Assembly: GCA_054601695.1 (NCBI GenBank)
Contig: BAAHQB010000009.1
Location: 1,302,001 to 1,366,000, forward strand
Reading direction: 5' to 3'
Origin: Amorphochlora amoebiformis
Lineage: Eukaryota; Cercozoa; Chlorarachniophyceae
DNA length: 64,000 nt
Shown: in pieces, positions 1 through 64,000 of the stretch
Numbering within the stretch: the stretch's first letter is position 1
Layout: every line of letters starts with the position of its first letter
Program-made: the position numbers and the translations under genes
The notes under the pieces: model-generated
Databases searched by the model: none
What the model saw: only the letters and a program-made list of their open reading frames with translations
What the model was told of the DNA's origin: nothing

Positions 1-13
1 CATACAAATATAC

Positions 14-66
<53 letters not shown>

Positions 67-160
67 TCATATATGTGAAACATATGTACATAGATATGCA
101 TCTATAAATATACTATGAATAGGTACATAAATACATACATGTCAATATATATATATATAT

Positions 161-200
<40 letters not shown>

Positions 201-309
201 ATATGTATATATATATGTATTTGTATATATATATATATGTATATATTAATTTCTAATGTATATATATATATATACGTTTATGGATGTATATAATATGTAA
301 TATCTTATG

Positions 310-358
<49 letters not shown>

Positions 359-366
359 ATATTTGC

Positions 367-447
<81 letters not shown>

Positions 448-470
448 ATATATGTATGTATATATATAAC

Positions 471-501
<31 letters not shown>

Positions 502-503
502 GC

Positions 504-586
<83 letters not shown>
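1..586. repeat. (TA)n microsatellite, no gene seen
   Basis: Almost pure TA dinucleotide with interruptions such as GTATG, CATA and a short TGTGTG run. No splice-bordered exon could be found. The same (TA)n fills most introns between here and the window end, so TA stretches between the exons listed in this annotation hold nothing else unless stated. Confidence 0.9.
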
Positions 587-607
587 CGAAAGATTGAGAA
601 GCTGGAG

Positions 608-672
<65 letters not shown>

Positions 673-694
673 CGAAGGATTGAGAAGCTGGAGC

Positions 695-757
<63 letters not shown>

Positions 758-782
758 TAGCGAAAGATTGAGAAGCTGGAGC

Positions 783-813
<31 letters not shown>

Positions 814-881
814 ATATATATATAGATGTATATTTATATATTAGCGAAAGATTGAGAAGCTGGAGCTATATATATATATAT

Positions 882-913
<32 letters not shown>

Positions 914-938
914 TAGCGAAAGATTGAGAAGCTGGAGC

Positions 939-970
<32 letters not shown>

Positions 971-1059
971 TATATGTATACATACACATATATATAAATA
1001 TATATGTATATATACATACATATATATATATATATTTTCGAAAGATTGAGAAGCTGGAG

Positions 1060-1060
<1 letters not shown>
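587..1060 (+). repeat. Six truncated copies of the 1125-1169 exon start
   Basis: The acceptor plus the first 23 nt of the exon at 1125 (CGAAAGATTGAGAAGCTGGA and three more) recurs at about 587, 673, 761, 845, 916 and 1038. Each copy is cut at the same point after GAGCT and separated by 50-90 bp of TA repeat. The copy at 1038 has TTTTC instead of TTAGC and so has lost its AG. Only the seventh copy (1125) continues into a full exon with a GT donor. The direct repeats lie only on the upstream side of the exon. Confidence 0.9.
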
Positions 1061-1118
<58 letters not shown>

Positions 1119-1124
1119 TATTAG

Positions 1125-5394
<4,270 letters not shown>

Positions 5395-5510
5395 TGAATA
5401 TATACATATATATATATTATATATATATATATTATATATATATATATGTTAATATATATACATATATATGTGTATATCCTGTAGCTTGAGACACTTACAA
5501 GAATGGTATG

Positions 5511-5708
5511 TAGGGAGTGAAAGATGAATAGGTAGAGAGACATATATGGAAACAGTTGACTTGCATCAATACCAAAAGTATATAATACATTTATATGTAT
5601 ATATTTATGTAGAGAGTGAAAGATGAATAGGTAGAGAGACATATATGGAAACAGTTGACTTGCATCAATACCAGAAGTATATAATACATTTATATGTACA
5701 TATTTATT
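5511..5708. repeat. 99-bp tandem duplication downstream of gene 1
   Basis: A unit starting TAGGGAGTGAAAGATGAATAGG at 5511 is repeated from 5610 with only a few changes, giving an exact 99-bp offset. It begins about 115 bp after the gene 1 stop codon, so it probably lies in the 3' untranslated or 3' flanking region. No coding frame is convincing. Confidence 0.85.
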
Positions 5709-5792
5709 TTTTAAATGCTATACATATGTTTGATATTCATTAATATTTATGTGAATGTTGTATGCATGTATATATATATATATATATATATA

Positions 5793-5855
<63 letters not shown>

Positions 5856-7109
5856 AGGATATGTACATATGTAATGTGCATGCGTGCTTGTGTTAACTAT
5901 ATATATAATACATATATATATATAGAAGTATATATATACATACATGATATGTAAACATAAATAAACACTTACATATGGTACAATCATACACTTATGTTCA
6001 TACATGCAATCCAACGTAATGTAATACATACAGACATAAAACCTAAAAATACATATACATATACATTTTAACTATCTGTAATATAAGTATTAGATAATAA
6101 GAAATATATATATATATATATATATATATATGACTCACATATATATATGTATATATATACATAACATATACACCTGATACACAAAAAAAAAGCAAAACTT
6201 ATGATATATAAATTAATACACAGACGTAATCAACAACATATACATCCAACAGCCGTGACCGGATGACACTCATCAATCATCTCCATTCCACTTGTCGAAA
6301 AAGTTCAAACAGTTTAAAAATTCAAACAGTTTAGTCAATTCAATTTTCAACTGCATGGACTGTCTGATGTTTGGCCTCTACAACGTGTAACGTGTACATC
6401 TAACTCCCAAGATTTTCAACTGTATTGCAAGCTAGACGGGTTTTTGCCGCTATTCTAGACCTAAGCCATGTCATAATTACAACAACAAATTACATGAGCA
6501 TGACACGTGTGCTTGTGCTAAATTTTGAGTGAAACTTCATCACGATACTTCATCACAATGACAATTTGAATCTTACTGATACTCACGGATGACTGCAAGT
6601 TGCACATGTTATTTAGGTAGGTTACATGTAGATAGATTCCGACGGTCATAGACTAGATACTACAGACTCCTAGAGACCTAGACTCCTACTAGTCCTACGG
6701 TCATAGCCTAGATCTAGTAGATCGTAGTCTCAGACTCCGACATATAATACTCTCAGAGTAGTCACGCCAAGCACGCAGTAGTCAAGAAGAAATTTCAACG
6801 CATATGATTCAATAATGTAACAATATTACTCTAGATCTAGTAGATGTAAACCATATACTAGTTCTGTAGTTATAGGATAGCTTGCCGAGAAAATTATTGT
6901 GTAATAATGATAGAGGATGACACTTCATCACAATCTGGGCATCTCTAGCTACATGCACGCACAGAAGATTGAAAAGTTCCAAATTGGCATGAACAGGGCG
7001 GACAGCGCGAACAGTGCGAAAATTCTAGAAATTTTCTGAGTTGAAGTCGTCCGGATGCGGTAGTCGCCTTAAATTAGGCGATTATCGTGTAGCATACAGG
7101 TGGGACGCC
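5709..7109. other. Convergent intergenic region between genes 1 and 2
   Basis: TA-rich up to about 6170, then about 900 bp of mixed-composition DNA (6180-7100), one of the few stretches without microsatellite. No open frame with splice borders was found on either strand. It lies between the 3' ends of two convergent genes, so untranslated regions and polyadenylation signals are expected here, but none can be singled out. Confidence 0.6.
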
Positions 7110-29930
<22,821 letters not shown>

Positions 29931-30038
29931 CTGCGAAAGTACAGTATGTATGCATGTATTTGTATGTGGTATGATTGGGGTGTATATGTATTATATATTG
30001 GTATATACATATCAATATATGTTTATCATATGTATTAT

Positions 30039-30077
<39 letters not shown>

Positions 30078-30106
30078 TATATTATATATATATATATATA
30101 TATGTT

Positions 30107-30171
<65 letters not shown>

Positions 30172-30194
30172 TGTATATGTATATATATGTGTTT

Positions 30195-30329
<135 letters not shown>

Positions 30330-30373
30330 GTATATATATAATGTATATGTGTATATACACATATGTACATATA

Positions 30374-30404
<31 letters not shown>

Positions 30405-30707
30405 CGAACCACATTTATGTATTCATATGTTCCCACACTCAATGTAAAGATTTTTGGAGGTCTTTAGATGAAAACACGTATATGCATACACACACACGTG
30501 TTACATTCACACGCATATATTCATACACAAAGGCAAAAAAACCATACATGTACACACATACATCTCTAAGAAGATGAAAATTCAGAAACATATTCAGTTC
30601 AACGGCACGACTCCAGCAAAATTCTAGAACCAATGCGAATCATACCCCCCTGTCCAAATTAAGGGAAAACCAACTGAATGTGGGGGGGGGGGAGAGGAAA
30701 TGGAAAC

Positions 30708-30788
30708 CGATATAATGAAAATCTTAATTTTTCGCGCCTTCTCGCTGCTCTGGAAGGCGGTAGAGAGAAGGGGCAAGGGTTCCTGCAT
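30708..30788 (-). CDS. Candidate first coding exon of the PFKFB-like gene
   Basis: An ATG at 30788 opens 27 codons (starting MQEPLPLLSTAF) up to a GT donor at 30707, in phase 0, which fits the phase-0 start of the P-loop exon (29930). Composition is gene-like and the stretch is repeat-free, but no family similarity is visible at this variable end of the protein. A longer frame runs up from 30851. Confidence 0.35.
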
Positions 30789-31079
30789 CACGTATCGACA
30801 GATGAAGAGAGAAACACGTGCCGATAATGTCGTGACATTGTCCAAAGTCACGCTTTAAAAATTAATTGTGTGATATCACGATACTGATATCTAGATATTC
30901 ACAATAGTATATACTATATTGAAATAGGACATACGAAGATATCAAATCCCGGATATTATACATATCATATTTCAAATTGAATATCAGCATATTGTACTTT
31001 AATATAATAATATTGTGACACACCAGCGTGACATTTCTGAGACCGCGCTGAGAGTCTGAGACAGTTGCGCGAAGAATCC
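30789..31079. promoter_or_regulatory. Putative bidirectional promoter region of the divergent pair PFKFB-like / HSDL2-like
   Basis: A short repeat-poor gap between the head of the - strand PFKFB-like gene and the ATG of the + strand HSDL2-like gene (31080). It contains an AT-rich core (30855-31015) and a CpG-containing flank on each side. No TATA box or known factor site can be defended. The head-to-head layout is the only evidence for a promoter. Confidence 0.45.
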
Positions 31080-54461
<23,382 letters not shown>

Positions 54462-55403
54462 CTATTGATACGAACTCATGAAAGCCATGCACAAAAGGAC
54501 TGGCGTTATGCGATTGGTTGAGGCAGCACTGTTGACTGTGTTGAGGCTTCCGTAATCCAGAATTTGGAGAAATATTTTGGCGTTCAGTTAATGATCTTTA
54601 AAAGCGCGATGAACGATCGAAATCTGAGTTCAAATGATTCAAATTTTACGAAGGTTCAGAAGGCAAATTTTGGGGTTCTTTTTCATGGAAAAACCTTACA
54701 GAAAGCCATAATTAACAGCCGAAAACTAGTTTTAAATAATTAACTGTTGCTAGTTTATGAATTGTGTAAAGCTAGATTTCCCATCCGGAATAAGTATACG
54801 TATCCACTTTATGCCCATCTCACCCAATGAGTCTCAAAACACGTTCAGACATTAGCTTTCAAACCCGGCGGTCTTGTATCTCCCTGTCCTCACTCTCTCC
54901 TCACTTGCTCTCTCTTTCTCAGGCTTTCTCAATTTCCCATCCCCCCTCCTATACCTCGATTGAACCACTGGAAGAATTACCCTACCCTGAAACCAACATG
55001 TTCCCTACAACATCTCTCGTAACCTATACTAGTTCTCCTAATACATATATCTCTTTCAATACCCACATACCCTCTGGACTGCTACTTGCTAAGAAAGAGT
55101 GGGGTGCGAACCAGTAGCAGGGTGGCTTCGTGGGCGTGTGTGCTAAAATCCATTTTTCCTTCCTGAACCCTGTTTCCCAGCCGATTCTTACGTCAGCCTG
55201 GGTTCGAATTATCGCGTCCATTGTCTGCGTAATGATCCTCTTTTTATCTCCCTACTTGAAATCTGCACAAATGAGAATTGTCGTATTACAGGAATCCCGG
55301 GATAAGCACGTGTCCGAAATCTCTCCAGAATCCCTGAGAATCTCCGAAAACTCTCCGACCTCCGAATGGCTCCCCAACCCTCCATCGGGTGTCTGACGGT
55401 CGT
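54462..55403. promoter_or_regulatory. Head-to-head intergenic region, membrane-protein gene and PPR-like gene
   Basis: About 940 bp of repeat-free DNA upstream of the - strand ATG at 54461. Open frames on the + strand at 54827-55117 and 55130-55396 are Ser, Pro and Leu rich and lack obvious start context. They could be untranslated leader or 5' exons of the PPR-like gene. No specific promoter element can be supported. Confidence 0.4.
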
Positions 55404-55640
55404 ATGGGTCCTGCTTATCCCCCCCCACCTTGCGGATCCCGTAAAGGGGGGTATAAACCGAGCAAGGGGGGGTACTCAGAGGGGTGGAAGAGGGAGGACT
55501 ACGTCGTCTGGTCGGATACCTCGACAGGTATGGGGGGGTACCCAAAACCGGATACGTAGACGCCAAATACAGGGGGATTGGAACGTGTTCACTGTTTTAG
55601 ATATTTGAAATTACAAAAGAGGAAGATTCTCAATTGGGGG
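55404..55640 (+). CDS. Candidate 5' exons of the PPR-like gene
   Basis: ATG at 55404 opens 41 codons ([20 protein letters not shown] and on to VVWSDTST) to donor GTATGG at 55528. A 45-nt intron with AG at 55571-55572 then restores the frame ([17 protein letters not shown]) into a G-run at about 55637. The phase fits (1 nt plus 2 nt) and the basic composition would suit a transit or targeting segment. However, the exon end is lost in the G-run and the link to 57052 is unproven. A - strand frame at 55566-55252 overlaps and is taken as shadow. Confidence 0.35.
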
Positions 55641-55700
55641 GGGGGGGGGGGAGAGTGAAGGGGGGGGGAGGGGGAAGGGTGTTTGTGGTGTAGGTGTGGG
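55636..55700 (+). repeat. G-run cluster
   Basis: GGG runs of 17, 9, 5 and shorter within about 55 bp (55637-55690) on the + strand, able to form G-quadruplex. A similar 12-G run lies at 30681-30692. No coding function is assigned. Confidence 0.8.
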
Positions 55701-55762
55701 GAAGATATGTTCATTTTGGAAGGAACGTGAGGGGATTGAGGATTTATACGGACATATATATC

Positions 55763-55878
<116 letters not shown>

Positions 55879-55884
55879 ATAATA

Positions 55885-55983
<99 letters not shown>

Positions 55984-56130
55984 ATTATTTATATATAAAT
56001 ATACATATATATATATGTATATATATATATATGTATCTGTAATGTATGTATATATATATATATATATATATATTAATTATATTATATGTGTGTGCTATAT
56101 TACGCACACACACACACACACACATATATA

Positions 56131-56288
<158 letters not shown>

Positions 56289-56324
56289 CACACATATATA
56301 TATATATACATATAGAATTCATAT

Positions 56325-56376
56325 ATAGTTGTATATTAGCTGTTGTATCGTAGTTCGAAGCCATATGAGTATTGTA

Positions 56377-56430
<54 letters not shown>

Positions 56431-56448
56431 AATAATAATAATAATAAT

Positions 56449-56510
<62 letters not shown>

Positions 56511-56620
56511 CCCTGATATATTCATATACACTTAGATATTCATATACAGTTAATATTTAGCTGTTGTATCGTCACAGATGTATATAATATAACACATACA
56601 TATATGTATAATATATATAT

Positions 56621-56654
<34 letters not shown>

Positions 56655-56756
56655 AATATATACTGATATATTCAAATACACTTAGATATTCATATACAGT
56701 TAATACTTAGCTGGTATATCGTCACAGATGTATATAATATAATATATACATATATG

Positions 56757-56829
<73 letters not shown>

Positions 56830-56937
56830 ATATATATCCCTGATATATTCAAATACACTTAGATATTCATATACAGTTGTATATTAGCTGGTGTACCGTC
56901 ACAGATGTATAAAATATAATATATACATATATGTATA

Positions 56938-56984
<47 letters not shown>

Positions 56985-57050
56985 CCTGATATATTCAAAT
57001 ACACTTAGATATTCATATACAGTTGTATATTAGCTGGTGTATCGTCACAG
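56325..57050 (+). repeat. Copies of the acceptor side of the 57052 exon
   Basis: The intron end TTAGCTGTTGTATCGTCACAG and its preceding ACACTTAGATATTCATATAC recur at about 56525-56577, 56673-56728, 56846-56905 and 56997-57050, each separated by TA tract. The earliest, at 56328-56380, also carries a diverged exon start (TTCGAAGCCATATGAGTATT). Only the last joins the exon. Confidence 0.9.
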
Positions 57051-57051
57051 A

Positions 57052-63946
<6,895 letters not shown>

Positions 63947-63970
63947 GTAATATATAGGGAGACGAATACG

Positions 63971-64000
63971 AGAGAGAGAGAGAGAGAGGGAGAGAGAGAG
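63971..64000. repeat. GA repeat at the window edge
   Basis: GAGAGAGAGAGAGAGAGGG runs to the last base of the window. An ATAG acceptor precedes GGAGACGAATACGAGAG at 63957, which could be the next exon start, but the window ends. Confidence 0.7.

Noticed and set aside
55252-55566. 104-residue - strand Pro/Ser-rich frame
   Set aside because: No splice or start support. It overlaps the + strand candidate 5' exons, and it may be shadow coding.

Overview
The window is eukaryotic nuclear DNA, most likely from a protist or unicellular alga (no lineage can be fixed from sequence alone). It holds five spliceosomal genes cut into very small exons (18-570 nt, mostly 25-70 nt) that sit as islands in a sea of (TA)n microsatellite and TTAGGG-type telomere-like repeat. 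Almost every long open frame of the [18 protein letters not shown] or SLSLSL type is repeat and not a gene. I assembled the real genes by hand from GT/AG borders, codon phase and similarity to protein families I know. Typical donors read GTATAT and typical acceptors TATAG, so the splice sites are often just the ends of the TA tract.

Layout: (1) + strand, about 1125-5394, the 3' part of an unrecognised helix-rich protein, ending at a TAA. (2) - strand, 7110-29930 (possible first exon to 30788), a PFKFB-like 6-phosphofructo-2-kinase/fructose-2,6-bisphosphatase in about 33 exons. It converges on gene 1. (3) + strand, 31080-45416, a complete 21-exon, 298-residue short-chain dehydrogenase most like the N-terminal domain of HSDL2. 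It is divergent from gene 2 across a repeat-poor gap of a few hundred bases. (4) - strand, 47800-54461, a nine-exon, about 626-residue secreted-ectodomain multi-pass membrane protein, tail-to-tail with gene 3 across 2.4 kb of complex intergenic DNA. (5) + strand, 57052-63946 (possible 5' exons from 55404), a pentatricopeptide-repeat-like protein that runs towards or past the window end.

The striking feature is not a classical gene cluster but the way the exons are embedded. Nearly every gene has extra truncated copies of its own exon ends, each carrying the matching splice site, spread along the adjoining intron and separated by TA tract. Copies of an exon 5' end lie on the upstream side and copies of an exon 3' end lie on the downstream side, with one full copy between. 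In several introns the unit has grown into a regular satellite (139 bp, 55 bp, about 200 bp). A second pattern concerns telomere-like tracts: five exons are directly flanked by CCCTAA repeat on the left and TTAGGG repeat on the right, never the reverse. In transcript sense, introns therefore begin G-rich and end C-rich and could pair end to end.

The proteins have no obvious joint pathway: sugar-phosphate signalling (PFKFB-like), an SDR oxidoreductase, a membrane protein and an organelle RNA-binding-type protein. They look like ordinary neighbours in a repeat-inflated genome.
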